From Bacillota bacterium (GTDB lineage Bacteria; Bacillota; Clostridia; Christensenellales; SZUA-584): a stretch of 64,000 nucleotides of DNA. Positions within the stretch are counted from its first letter, which is position 1. The number at the start of each line of letters is the position of its first letter. Below the pieces are notes generated by a model, which did no database searches, was not told the DNA's origin, and was given only the letters and a program-made list of their open reading frames with translations. The stretch is from positions 186,001 through 250,000 of the forward strand of contig JAEWRI010000038.1 of assembly GCA_023460085.1 (NCBI GenBank). The letters are read 5' to 3'. Made by a program: the position numbers and the translations under genes. Positions 50,123 through 58,625 of the stretch are shown here, in pieces.

Positions 50123-50575
50123 ATGGAAATCATCTTTACCGACGGCAGCGACGAGCGCTTCGCCCGCCTGTGCCGGGAGCTGGACGGCGATTTGAACGAC
50201 GCGGTGGGCGGAGAAAAGCAGCGCGCGCACTACAATCAGTACAACCTGCGGGACGACATCCGCGACGTTGCGCTGGCGCTGGAGGACGGTACAGCGGTCG
50301 CCTGCGGCAGCTTCAAGCGGTATTCAGAGGGCGTAGCGGAAGTGAAGCGCGTATACACCCAAACGGAGTACCGGGGCCGCGGATACGCCAGAGCCGTCAT
50401 GCAGGCGCTGGAGGAGCGCGCACGGGCGCAGGGCTATGCGAAACTGATACTCGAAACCGGAAGGGTGCTGACCGCAGCCATGGGCATGTACGCCACGCTG
50501 GGATTCAGGGTCATCGACAACTACGGGCCGTACGCCAACATGCCCGACTCCGTGTGCATGGAAAAGGCACTGTAA
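50123..50575 (+). CDS. GNAT-family N-acetyltransferase
   Basis: The 150-aa protein has the acetyl-CoA motif A in VKRVYTQTEYRGRGYARAVMQALEERA (R-G-x-G-x-A type) and motif B in YAKLILETG...MYATLGFRVIDNYGPYA. Substrate is unknown. AGAAGGAACAAGGG precedes the ATG. Confidence 0.9.
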   Translation: MEIIFTDGSDERFARLCRELDGDLNDAVGGEKQRAHYNQYNLRDDIRDVALALEDGTAVACGSFKRYSEGVAEVKRVYTQTEYRGRGYARAVMQALEERARAQGYAKLILETGRVLTAAMGMYATLGFRVIDNYGPYANMPDSVCMEKAL

Positions 50576-50604
50576 ATACAAGACCCCACAACGAGGAGGA
50601 TCCC

Positions 50605-51036
50605 ATGCACAACTTCAACGCGAAAAATGAGCCGGGCAGGGGGTATAACCCCTATCGTCCCGTATCGCGGGAAAACCCCGCAAGGTCGCGCTTCCGCGGG
50701 CAATGGCTGCCGCCAAAGGGCGCGGGCGCTTACTTCGACCCGTCATGCGACGAGGCGTTCAAGCGGGTGCATCCCGTGGGATACTTGTTCGCGGTGGCGC
50801 TGGGTATCACGGCGCTGATGCTGCCCGCCATCATTTATGGCACTTGGCTTTCGCGGCTTAGCGGCACGGACGGCGGCTGGGTACTGCTGGGCGGTATCGG
50901 CGGATTCATATTCGGAATCGGGCTGTTCAACTACGTCGCCATCATCTTAAAGCAGTACCTCGGGCACCTCGTCAGCATACTCTGCTTCATCGTGGGCACC
51001 GCGCTGATGGTGATAGCTGCCGCAATCCTGTTATAG
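50605..51036 (+). CDS. hypothetical membrane protein, 143 aa
   Basis: The N-terminal 55 residues are polar and Pro/Arg rich (RFRGQWLPPKGAGAYFDPSCDEAFKR). Three spans follow (YLFAVALGITALMLPAIIYG; GWVLLGGIGGFIFGIGLFNYVAIIL; VSILCFIVGTALMVIAAAILL). GAGGAGGATCCC precedes the ATG. It is co-transcribed with the GNAT gene. No family is recognised. Confidence 0.65.
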   Translation: MHNFNAKNEPGRGYNPYRPVSRENPARSRFRGQWLPPKGAGAYFDPSCDEAFKRVHPVGYLFAVALGITALMLPAIIYGTWLSRLSGTDGGWVLLGGIGGFIFGIGLFNYVAIILKQYLGHLVSILCFIVGTALMVIAAAILL

Positions 51037-51174
51037 CCCAGTGCAAAGTTCTTCCCTCTCATGCCCCGTTTTCCTTCTGCGGCGGAAACGTCCAATAACG
51101 CTTTTTTCTGTTTGTGCGAATATGCTCAAAAATTTCCTGTCTTACATACAAAGGGCTTTAATGCAAAGGAGGGC

Positions 51175-51735
51175 ATGGTGGAGGACAAGGAGATCGTCAG
51201 CCTGTATTGGGTACGGGACGAGGAAGCCATCCGGCAGAGCGATTTGAAGTACGGACGCATGCTGCACAGCATCGCCTGGAACATTCTGCGCAGCCGTGAA
51301 GACAGCGAGGAATGCGTCGGCGATACCTATGGCAAAGCGTGGAACGCGATGCCGCCGGAAACGCCCGACTTCCTGTCGGCTTATCTGGGGCGCATCACGC
51401 GCAACCTCTCCATCAACCGCTGGCACGCAAGCCGCGCAAAGAAGCGAGGCGAAGGCGCGGAAACGCTGCTTTCGGAGCTGACCGACTGCGTTCCGTCCCA
51501 ACATACCACGGAAAGCTGTATCGAAACGCGCTTGCTGTCCGACGTGCTCAGCCGAGGGCTCCGCTCGCTGCCGCAGGAAGACCGGGTGCTGTTTTTGCAG
51601 CGCTACTGGTTTGGCAGCAGCCTGACGAAGCTGGCGGCGGACAGGGGCGTGTCTTCCGGCAGGCTGGCGGGACGCCTGTACCGCCTGCGGCAAAAGCTGA
51701 AAGCTCTGCTTGAAGAGGAGGAAATCTCATTGTGA
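51175..51735 (+). CDS. sigma-70 family RNA polymerase sigma factor (ECF-like)
   Basis: The 186-aa protein has region 2 (about 15-85: KYGRMLHSIAWNILRSREDSEECVGDTYGKAWNAMPP...LGRITRNLSINRWHASRAKKR) and region 4 (about 120-178: LRSLPQEDRVLFLQRYWFGSSLTKLAADRGVSSGRLAGRLYRLRQKLKALL). The ATG at 51175 has AAGGAGG; an in-frame ATG at 51061 does not. Its stop overlaps the GTG of the serpin gene, whose N-terminus looks like the anti-sigma partner. Confidence 0.92.
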   Translation: MVEDKEIVSLYWVRDEEAIRQSDLKYGRMLHSIAWNILRSREDSEECVGDTYGKAWNAMPPETPDFLSAYLGRITRNLSINRWHASRAKKRGEGAETLLSELTDCVPSQHTTESCIETRLLSDVLSRGLRSLPQEDRVLFLQRYWFGSSLTKLAADRGVSSGRLAGRLYRLRQKLKALLEEEEISL

Positions 51736-53153
51736 AGGAAAAGAAGCTGTTTGACGCCATATCGGACGTCAGCGACGAACTTGTGGAGGAAGCGCGGATA
51801 ACAAAACCCGCAAAGCGCAAATGGACATGGAAGCAGTGGACTGCCGCCGCCTGCGCGGTGCTGCTGATAGGAGCGGCGGTCGCCATACCGCAGCTTATCA
51901 AGCCGGACGACCAACCGGCGGTCAGCACTTCATCCGGCGAAGCCGCGATCATCGGCAAGGATGCGGGCGGCAAAGCGCTGCTGGCGGTAAATTACCCGCG
52001 GGGATACGGCTCGGTGGTCGATGACAATCCGCTGGACGACGCGTTTCTCGCGGCGGTGGACACCTTTACGTACGAAACCACCGCGCAGCTCTTCGCGGGG
52101 AAGGACGGCAACCTCAACTATTCGCCGCTGTCGCTGTATTACGCGCTGTCCATCGCCGCTTCCGGAGCAAACGGCGAAACCGCGGACGAGCTGCTGGGGC
52201 TGCTGGGCGTGGCGGACGCTTCGGAGCTCTCGGCGCAGTGCGGAAACCTATACCGCAGGCTTTACACGGACAACCCTATCGGCGCGCTTCAAATCGCCAA
52301 CTCTCTGTGGGTGGACAGCGAGGTGAACGGAACAGCGATTGCGATTAAAGACGCCTTTGTTCAGAACGCGGCGGAGAATTTTTACGCGTCCGTACACCCC
52401 GTGGACTTTGCCAACGCGGCAGCCGGCGAAGTCATGGCGCAATGGGTGGCCGACAATACCCATGGCACGCTGTCGCCCGCGTTCGAAACGGATTCGGCGC
52501 AGATACTGTCCATACTCAATACGGTCTACTTCTGCGACGAATGGATGGACCGCTTCGACAAAGACATGACTGAGAGCGGTATATTTTATGGGGCAGACGG
52601 CGAAGAAATCCCCTGCGACTATATGAACAGCCGCTATTCCTCCGCATCGTTTACGCAGGGAGACGGCTTTACCCGCGCGTCCCTCGGGCTGAAGAACGCG
52701 GGCAGCATGGTGTTTATACTGCCCGACGAAGGCGTATCGCCCTATGAACTGCTTTCTTCGCCGGAGCGCATGCGCGAAGCGTTTGAAAGCGGAGAGCCGG
52801 TCTGCGGCGAAGTCGTGTGGCAGCTGCCGAAGTTCGGTTTCGGTTCTGCGCTGGACATGGCGGACGCGCTTAAAGCGCTGGGCGTGAACGCGGCGTTCCA
52901 GACGGATGCCGACTTCTCCGGCATCACGGACAGCACGGCGTTCGTCAGCCGTATCCGGCAGGAGACCCACATCGCAATCGACGAAAACGGGGTGGAGGCC
53001 TCCGCGTTCACCGAAATCGGCTATGCGGGCGCAGCGCCTCCGGGCGGACGCGCCGAGATGATACTGAACCGCCCCTTTATCTACGGCATCACCGCGCCGG
53101 GCGGACAGCTGCTGTTTGTGGGCGTGTGCGCGAACCCTTCCTCAGCCTCCTAG
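51732..53153 (+). CDS. membrane-anchored serpin with anti-sigma-like N-terminus
   Basis: The 473-aa protein starts MKEKKLFDAISDVSDELVEEA, the cytosolic motif seen in many gut-Firmicutes anti-sigma factors. A span at about 36-56 follows, then an outer serpin domain: NYSPLSLYYALSIAASGANGETADELLGLL, LQIANSLWVD, ILNTVYFCDEWMDRF, SMVFILPDEGVSPYELL, hinge NGVEASAFTE (about 419-428), ILNRPFIYGI, and the C-terminal FVGVCANP. A serpin traps a protease through a large conformational change. Position, overlap with the sigma gene and build suggest it holds the sigma factor and reports extracellular protease. The GTG start follows GAGGAGG. Confidence 0.9.
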   Translation: MKEKKLFDAISDVSDELVEEARITKPAKRKWTWKQWTAAACAVLLIGAAVAIPQLIKPDDQPAVSTSSGEAAIIGKDAGGKALLAVNYPRGYGSVVDDNPLDDAFLAAVDTFTYETTAQLFAGKDGNLNYSPLSLYYALSIAASGANGETADELLGLLGVADASELSAQCGNLYRRLYTDNPIGALQIANSLWVDSEVNGTAIAIKDAFVQNAAENFYASVHPVDFANAAAGEVMAQWVADNTHGTLSPAFETDSAQILSILNTVYFCDEWMDRFDKDMTESGIFYGADGEEIPCDYMNSRYSSASFTQGDGFTRASLGLKNAGSMVFILPDEGVSPYELLSSPERMREAFESGEPVCGEVVWQLPKFGFGSALDMADALKALGVNAAFQTDADFSGITDSTAFVSRIRQETHIAIDENGVEASAFTEIGYAGAAPPGGRAEMILNRPFIYGITAPGGQLLFVGVCANPSSAS

Positions 53154-53165
53154 ACCCGATATAAA

Positions 53166-53219
53166 AACCCCCGCCGCGGGAGCCCATACCGATGCTCCCA
53201 AAGCGGGGGTTCTGTTTTT
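53166..53219. terminator. bidirectional terminator between serpin and lyase genes
   Basis: AACCCCCGC (53166-53174) pairs with GCGGGGGTT (53203-53211), and inside GGGAGC pairs with GCTCCC. A T run follows on the plus strand, and an A run precedes on the left for the convergent gene. Confidence 0.88.
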
Positions 53220-53265
53220 CTCACTGGCTGCCGCCGCCAAACCCGCGCGCGGCATTATCCGGCTC

Positions 53266-54714
53266 TTACAGGCTGTCACCCAGGTCCTGCCGGAACTTTT
53301 GCACCAGCTTCTCCTGCCAGTCCGACACCGGCTCCAGCCGTCCGAAGAAGAAGCGCAGCACGCTGGGCTCCTCCACGAAGCGCAGACCGCCCACCAGAGA
53401 GCGGTTTTCAAACAGCCACGCGATGCGGTCAATGGCGTATTCCACCTGAGACAATGTGAACACACGGCGCGGCATCGCAAGGCGCAGCAGCTCCATGTTG
53501 GAGAAGGTTTCATTCCCCTGCTCATCGCGCTGCTCGGAGAGCGTTCCGCGCTCCATGCCGCGCACGCCGCCCGCGATGTACAGCGCGGCGGCCAGCGCCC
53601 CGGCGGGATACTGGGACTGCGGCACGTGCGGCAGGAACTCCGACGCGTTCAGGTGGCACCCAAGGCCGCCCGGAGGCGTCACCACGGGAACACCCTTTTT
53701 GCAGAGCTGCTCCACCATGTACTGTATGAACTGCGGCCCCTGGCTGATCATGTCCATATCCATGGTCTCGCGCAGGCCCACCGCGATGGCCTCCATCTCT
53801 CTCACCGACATGCCGCCGTAGGTTAAAAAGCCCTCGAACAGCGGGATTTGCTCCCGCATCTTCAGGTACAGCCCGCGGTCGTTGACGCAGATGCCGCCGC
53901 CGCGCGCGCAGCCCAGCTTCCGCGCGGAGAAGTACAGTATGTCGGAGCAGCGGGAAATCTCTTTCGTAATTTCCGCGATGCTCATCTCCCGGCAGGCTTC
54001 CTCGCGCACCTTCATGAAGTAGAGGTTATCCGCCAGCAGCGACAGGTCGGTGACGACCATCACGCCGTGCCGCTTGCAGACCGCCTGCACGGCCTTCATG
54101 TTCGCAAGCGACACCGGCTGCCCGCCGATGAGGTTGGTGCCCATCTCGATGCGCACAAAGGGAACCTTGTCCGCGCCGTATTGCTGAATGAGCGCCTCCA
54201 GCTTGTCCGTGTCCATGTCGCCCTTGAAGGGCGCGTCGCTGGTGATGCGCATGGCCTCGTCGCGGTAAAGCTCCACCACGCGGCCTCCGTTCATGGTGAT
54301 GTGCGCCTTGGTGGTGGTGAAGTGGTAGTTCATGGGCACCACGTCGCCGGGCTTCACGAACACCTGAGAGAGTATGTTCTCGCACGCCCGCCCCTGATGC
54401 GCGGGCAGAAAGTATTCCGTTTCGAACAGCTCGCGGATGGTATCTTCCAGCCGCGTGAACGTCTGGGATCCCGCGTAGCTGTCGTCCGCCTGCATCATGG
54501 CCGCCAGCTGGTTGTCGCTCATGGCGTTGACGCCGCTGTCGGTGAGCATGTCGAGAAACACGTCCTGATTCTTCAGCAGAAACGTGTTGTTCCCGGCCTC
54601 AGAAACCGCGCGCAGGCGCTGCTCCACCGGAATGAGATCGAGCTTCTGAACGATACGAACCTTGTGCATTTCCAATGGGAAAAAATCGTGACAAAAAAAA
54701 TTGATCCGGGACAT
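53266..54714 (-). CDS. tryptophanase / tyrosine phenol-lyase family beta-eliminating lyase
   Basis: The 482-aa PLP enzyme splits an aromatic or related amino acid into side chain, pyruvate and ammonia. Family signs are FLPAHQGRACENIL (PLP phosphate region), MNYHFTTTKAHI, RIEMGTNLIGGQPVSLANM, VTDLSLLADN with Asp223, and the Schiff-base lysine in FSARKLGCARGGG (K266). The region after K266 differs from both E. coli tryptophanase and Citrobacter TPL, so substrate is open. The ATG at 54714 has AGGAGGGTAGGACAT. No aromatic permease is adjacent. Confidence 0.88.
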   Translation of the reverse strand: MSRINFFCHDFFPLEMHKVRIVQKLDLIPVEQRLRAVSEAGNNTFLLKNQDVFLDMLTDSGVNAMSDNQLAAMMQADDSYAGSQTFTRLEDTIRELFETEYFLPAHQGRACENILSQVFVKPGDVVPMNYHFTTTKAHITMNGGRVVELYRDEAMRITSDAPFKGDMDTDKLEALIQQYGADKVPFVRIEMGTNLIGGQPVSLANMKAVQAVCKRHGVMVVTDLSLLADNLYFMKVREEACREMSIAEITKEISRCSDILYFSARKLGCARGGGICVNDRGLYLKMREQIPLFEGFLTYGGMSVREMEAIAVGLRETMDMDMISQGPQFIQYMVEQLCKKGVPVVTPPGGLGCHLNASEFLPHVPQSQYPAGALAAALYIAGGVRGMERGTLSEQRDEQGNETFSNMELLRLAMPRRVFTLSQVEYAIDRIAWLFENRSLVGGLRFVEEPSVLRFFFGRLEPVSDWQEKLVQKFRQDLGDSL

Positions 54715-54977
54715 ATGTCCTACCCTCCTGCCGTACTGCAAAAATGTTTTCAGAGAACCGTGATACCATACAACCAATCCTCATCATACCTAAGCAGACG
54801 CCAGTTTGCAAGCATGATTTTACGCTTGTCAGGCAAACGCCCGCGCCATCGCCCGTTTTGCTTTTCTCCGCTTCCCCGCGCACCAATAAATACTTGTTTC
54901 CTCCAGCAGCAATAGGTTTAATAATATATGGCAATATATCCTGTTATTACGAGAATGCGATGATAGGGGGGCATACT

Positions 54978-56276
54978 GTGAAAAAGGCGATTGTATGGCT
55001 GCTTGTTGCAGCGTGTGTTCTGTCTGTTCCCGGATGCGGAGAGGGAGCAGCGGGAGATGCCCGCAATTCAATGCAGCCCGACAGCACAATACCCGAAACC
55101 GCCTCTCAGACGCAGTACACGGAAGTAAGCTGTCAAGCACTGCAAAACAATCAAACGCAGGAGACGGTATTCCAAACGAAATACTATGAAGCGGGAGAAA
55201 CACCGATGCTGCCGGAGGGCGGGTATGCCGCGTTTGGAAAGGCGCAAGTGCCCGCGGGTACCACCATCTATTCGGAATCCGGCGAGCAGGACGCGTACCT
55301 GTACGACGAAGATGCGCGGCTTCTGGCTGCGGCTCAGAACCGTACATGCGACGCAACGCGTATGGAAATCATCTACCTGACCGACAAGGCGTGTACGGTG
55401 TACCTCGCATACCCTGCCGAAAGCGAAACGAAAATCACCGCGCAAATCGAGATTCAGGCGCCGCGCTCCTATACGGAAGCGGATTATGACCTAACGGACG
55501 ACCCTTGTGACGTCAAAGAATACAGCCTTCCTTACAACGAGCTTTGCCAGCGTTTTGATGACACCGCCGAAAGCTTCCGGTATTGCTACGCACGCTGCAT
55601 CCTCATTCCGCTTGGCGGAAAGGCTTCGGCGGAGGAATGGAAAGCGGCGGGGAAAAAGGTGCATGTGCAGGTGGAGGAAGGCCTGCAGGCGGCGCTGCTG
55701 CGCGGCGAGCTCTCCGGAAACTGGGAAGACGACTGCGTAGGCACATATGATTCCGACTTTACGTTTTTTCCCGATAACGAGGAAGCGTACAGGCTGATAC
55801 TCGCGCCGAAGGAACCGTACACCGGAATGGACGGATTCATGGATTTGATGGTGAATCTTGTGGACGATATCGCGCCGATGACCCTGGAAGAGTTTCTGGA
55901 TCCCGATACGTATATTCTTGCCCATATCATCCGCAAAACGTCATCGTCCAGCGGCGTTACGCTGGACTCCATCGGCGACAACGGGCATATGGGCATGTTT
56001 CCCCTGCTGCTTGACGGGCAAGTCCACTGGGCCAATTATATATGGATTATTACGGAACCGGGCGATACGGTGGTTGTAACCGGGCAGAGCCCGGAGCACG
56101 ACATCCGCTGCTATTTCTTCGCAGAGAACGAAGCCCCCGGCGCATACGACGTGCTGGGCAGCGAAAGCGGGGAGTTCCGCTATACCGCCGGCTCCGCGGA
56201 GATGTATAGGCTGCTGTTCGTGACCGAGGAAGCAGAAGTGATGCCGGCCTGCGATATTACCGTTCAGTTTGAATAG
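54978..56276 (+). CDS. hypothetical lipoprotein, 432 aa
   Basis: The signal KKAIVWLLVAACVLSVPGCGEG has its lipobox Cys at about residue 20, followed by a Q/T/S linker. The rest is an extracytoplasmic domain with no recognised family, with blocks such as PAGTTIYSESGEQDAYLYDEDARLLAAA and YTGMDGFMDLMVNLVDDIAPMTLEEFLDP. The GTG at 54978 follows GGGGGG. It stands alone, divergent from the lyase. Confidence 0.65.
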   Translation: MKKAIVWLLVAACVLSVPGCGEGAAGDARNSMQPDSTIPETASQTQYTEVSCQALQNNQTQETVFQTKYYEAGETPMLPEGGYAAFGKAQVPAGTTIYSESGEQDAYLYDEDARLLAAAQNRTCDATRMEIIYLTDKACTVYLAYPAESETKITAQIEIQAPRSYTEADYDLTDDPCDVKEYSLPYNELCQRFDDTAESFRYCYARCILIPLGGKASAEEWKAAGKKVHVQVEEGLQAALLRGELSGNWEDDCVGTYDSDFTFFPDNEEAYRLILAPKEPYTGMDGFMDLMVNLVDDIAPMTLEEFLDPDTYILAHIIRKTSSSSGVTLDSIGDNGHMGMFPLLLDGQVHWANYIWIITEPGDTVVVTGQSPEHDIRCYFFAENEAPGAYDVLGSESGEFRYTAGSAEMYRLLFVTEEAEVMPACDITVQFE

Positions 56277-56284
56277 AGGGACAG

Positions 56285-56974
56285 CTACGCAAACACCCGC
56301 GCTATCGCCCGCTTTGCCTTCTCCCTCTCCCCCGCGTCCTCCAGCGCAAACTCCAGAAAGCGCCCGCGCAGTGCGCGTTCCCGCAGGGTGCAGAGGCTGA
56401 ACGCCACGGATTCGGCATGGTCGAAGGCGAGGCCGCCATCGTCCAACCGCGATACCTGCTGCATGCGCCCCGAGGGGTAGGTGACGACCGGGGTCAGCAC
56501 CTCGCTGCCGCGCAGCGTATAGCGCGCGGTGACAACGCCATTTTCCTCGGTTTCCGCATAGCCCTCGAGGGCGAACCAGTCCGCCTGCGCGGCATCGTCC
56601 CCCGCGGCGGCGTGCAGCGCGTCAAACGGGGCGCAGCCGATGAAGCTGACGGTGAGGACGCGGTCGCGCGGGTCGCGGCCCGGTGCGCTCCACACCAGGG
56701 CCTGCTCGATGTAGATGCCGGAGACGCCGGTCTCCTCCAGGAGCTCGCGCTGCGCGCTGGTGCGTACGTCCTCGTGCATGTCCATAAAGCCGCCCGGCAG
56801 CGCCCAGCGGCCCTTGTACGGGTATCCGCCGCGCCGGATGAGCAGCACTTTCAGCGCGTCGCCGTCCGCCGCGAACAGCGCGGTATCGGCCGCCACGGCG
56901 GGCTTTTTGTATTTGTCCGGATTGTACCTTTTCAGATATTCCGCTTCGTCCTCGCAGGATGGGATATATGCCAT
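56285..56974 (-). CDS. Nudix hydrolase
   Basis: The 229-aa protein carries a perfect Nudix box (residues 61-84, GGFMDMHEDVRTSAQRELLEET...): GFMDMHE gives Gx5E, then REL and EETG. A C-terminal winged-helix-like extension (about 160-229) is like the NrtR/ADP-ribose pyrophosphatase type. Likely substrates are ADP-ribose or a related nucleotide sugar. It lies 9 bases after mnmA and is probably co-transcribed with it. Confidence 0.92.
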   Translation of the reverse strand: MAYIPSCEDEAEYLKRYNPDKYKKPAVAADTALFAADGDALKVLLIRRGGYPYKGRWALPGGFMDMHEDVRTSAQRELLEETGVSGIYIEQALVWSAPGRDPRDRVLTVSFIGCAPFDALHAAAGDDAAQADWFALEGYAETEENGVVTARYTLRGSEVLTPVVTYPSGRMQQVSRLDDGGLAFDHAESVAFSLCTLRERALRGRFLEFALEDAGEREKAKRAIARVFA

Positions 56975-56983
56975 GCGTTCCTC

Positions 56984-58054
56984 CTAAAAATAGACTTCCT
57001 CGATGACGCCGCCGCCGAGGCACTCGTCGCCCCGGTACAGCGCCGCGTACTGCCCGGGCGTCACCGCCCGCTGCCGCTGCTCAAACTCGATGTGCTCGCC
57101 GCCGTCCGTGGCCGTGACGCGCACGCGCTGGTCGCTCTGGCGGTAGCGGAACTTGGCGCAGCACTCGAAGCTGCCCTCCGGCCGCTCCGCGATATAGTTG
57201 AAGGCGGAGGTGCGCAGCGCCTTGGAGTACAGCGCGTCAGCTTCGCCCCTGTCCACATAGAGTATATTGTTCTCCACGTCCTTCGCCGTGACAAACCAGC
57301 GCCCGTCCGCCTCGCCCGCAATGCCGCCGATGCCAAGGCCGCGCCGCTGGCCCAGCGTGTAGTAGATGACGCCGCTGTGCCGCCCGACGACTTTGCCGTC
57401 CGCCGCGACGATATCGCCCGGCTGCGCGGGCAGAAAGCCCGCCAGAAACTCGCGGAACTTGCGCTCGCCGATGAAGCAGATGCCGGTGGAGTCCTTTTTG
57501 TGCGCCACGGGGAGAGCCAGCCGCTCCGCGAGGGCGCGCACCTCGCTTTTCTGCAAATCCCCCACGGGGAAAAGCGCACTATTCACCTGCTCCTGCGAGA
57601 GCATGCACAAAAAGTACGTCTGGTCCTTGCCCGCGTCTGCCGCCTTGAACAGTCTGCCGCCCTCCGCCTTTGCGTAGTGCCCCGTGGCAAGCCTCTCCGC
57701 GCCGAGCTTGTGCGCGTGGTCGAGGAACGCCGCGAACTTGATTTCGCTGTTGCACAGCACGTCCGGGTTGGGCGTGCGCCCGCGCTGGTATTCCGAAAGG
57801 AAGTACGAGAATACGCGCTCCTGATACTCCTGCTCGAAGTTGACCGTATAATACGGAATGCCAATGGCCCCGCAGACAGCCTTGACGTCCTCGTAGTCGG
57901 CGGCGGCGCTGCAGCCCTGCCCGTCGTCCTGCCAGTTCTTCATGAATACGCCCACGACGTCGAAGCCCTGCTGCTTCAGCAGGTACGCTGCGACGGCGCT
58001 ATCCACGCCGCCCGACATGCCGCAGACGACGCGCGTTTTGGTGTTCTCTCTCAT
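56984..58054 (-). CDS. mnmA: tRNA-specific 2-thiouridylase
   Basis: MnmA puts sulphur on U34 of tRNA Lys, Glu and Gln. The 356-aa protein has the PP-loop SGGVDS (14-19), catalytic Cys101 (in NPDVLCNSEIKF) and Cys193 (in DSTGICFIGERKF), and GHYAK and GQRRGLGIGG motifs. On the minus strand TATAAT lies at 58068-58063, only about 9 bases before the ATG, so the transcript may be nearly leaderless. The usual iscS partner is not here. Confidence 0.96.
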   Translation of the reverse strand: MRENTKTRVVCGMSGGVDSAVAAYLLKQQGFDVVGVFMKNWQDDGQGCSAAADYEDVKAVCGAIGIPYYTVNFEQEYQERVFSYFLSEYQRGRTPNPDVLCNSEIKFAAFLDHAHKLGAERLATGHYAKAEGGRLFKAADAGKDQTYFLCMLSQEQVNSALFPVGDLQKSEVRALAERLALPVAHKKDSTGICFIGERKFREFLAGFLPAQPGDIVAADGKVVGRHSGVIYYTLGQRRGLGIGGIAGEADGRWFVTAKDVENNILYVDRGEADALYSKALRTSAFNYIAERPEGSFECCAKFRYRQSDQRVRVTATDGGEHIEFEQRQRAVTPGQYAALYRGDECLGGGVIEEVYF

Positions 58055-58163
58055 GGGCACATTATACCGTCGGCACGGGGCGGATTGCAAGGGCGCGCGG
58101 GCTGAATGGACGTCTGTTTACGGGGCACCATAATCAAATAAGATTGCGGAGGTGCGGGATTGG

Positions 58164-58430
58164 ATGGATGCTTTTTGGATTGCGGGTATCGCCCTTGAGG
58201 TGCTCGGAGCTTGCCTGATGGTATACAGCGGGAACGCCGCTGCAAGGCGCGCGGAGAAGTTCGCCGATGAACATCTGTCGGAGTATGCGGACGGGCAAAC
58301 CGTACCGGAGGCGAAGGCCAGGGAATTCATGAAAAGGGGTGCCGCGAAAATCGTTTCATGGTTTATTCTGCCGGTGTCGCTGATTCTGCTGGGAGCCGTT
58401 CTGATGGTGATTGGCATCGTTCTGCGATAA
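58164..58430 (+). CDS. small two-span membrane protein, 88 aa
   Basis: There are two spans (FWIAGIALEVLGACLMVYSG and IVSWFILPVSLILLGAVLMVIGIVL), with a charged middle loop (ARRAEKFADEHLSEYADGQTVPEAKAREFMKRG). GGAGG lies 11 bases before the ATG, a little far; a GTG at 58152 is an alternative. No family is recognised. Confidence 0.6.
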   Translation: MDAFWIAGIALEVLGACLMVYSGNAAARRAEKFADEHLSEYADGQTVPEAKAREFMKRGAAKIVSWFILPVSLILLGAVLMVIGIVLR

Positions 58431-58468
58431 TCATGCGCAGCATACCGCCCACACGCTCCCCTCAGTAG

Positions 58469-58535
58469 GGGTCGCTGCCTTCAGCGACCCGTTTCAGCAG
58501 ACCGTCATGGGCGGCTGTGGGCAGCCGCCCCTACA
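58469..58535. repeat. two GC-rich palindromes
   Basis: GGGTCGCTG/CAGCGACCC (58469-58490) and GGGCGGCTG/CAGCCGCCC (58509-58530), each with a 4-base loop, are followed by CTACA. This is a common style of intergenic palindrome in Clostridia; no gene lies here. Confidence 0.7.
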
Positions 58536-58591
58536 TATTATCCGGGCATATCGCTGATTCACGCCCCCGCATCCCTTCTTGGAAGGGTGGT

Positions 58592-58619
58592 TTGCGGCAA
58601 GCAGCGTTCGTGCTATACT
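58592..58619 (+). promoter_or_regulatory. promoter placed for a leaderless transcript
   Basis: TTGCGG (58592-58597) and TGC-TATACT (-10 at 58614-58619), spacer 16. Only six bases separate the -10 from the ATG at 58626, and no ribosome binding site is present. Confidence 0.6.
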
Positions 58620-58625
58620 GTCCCC

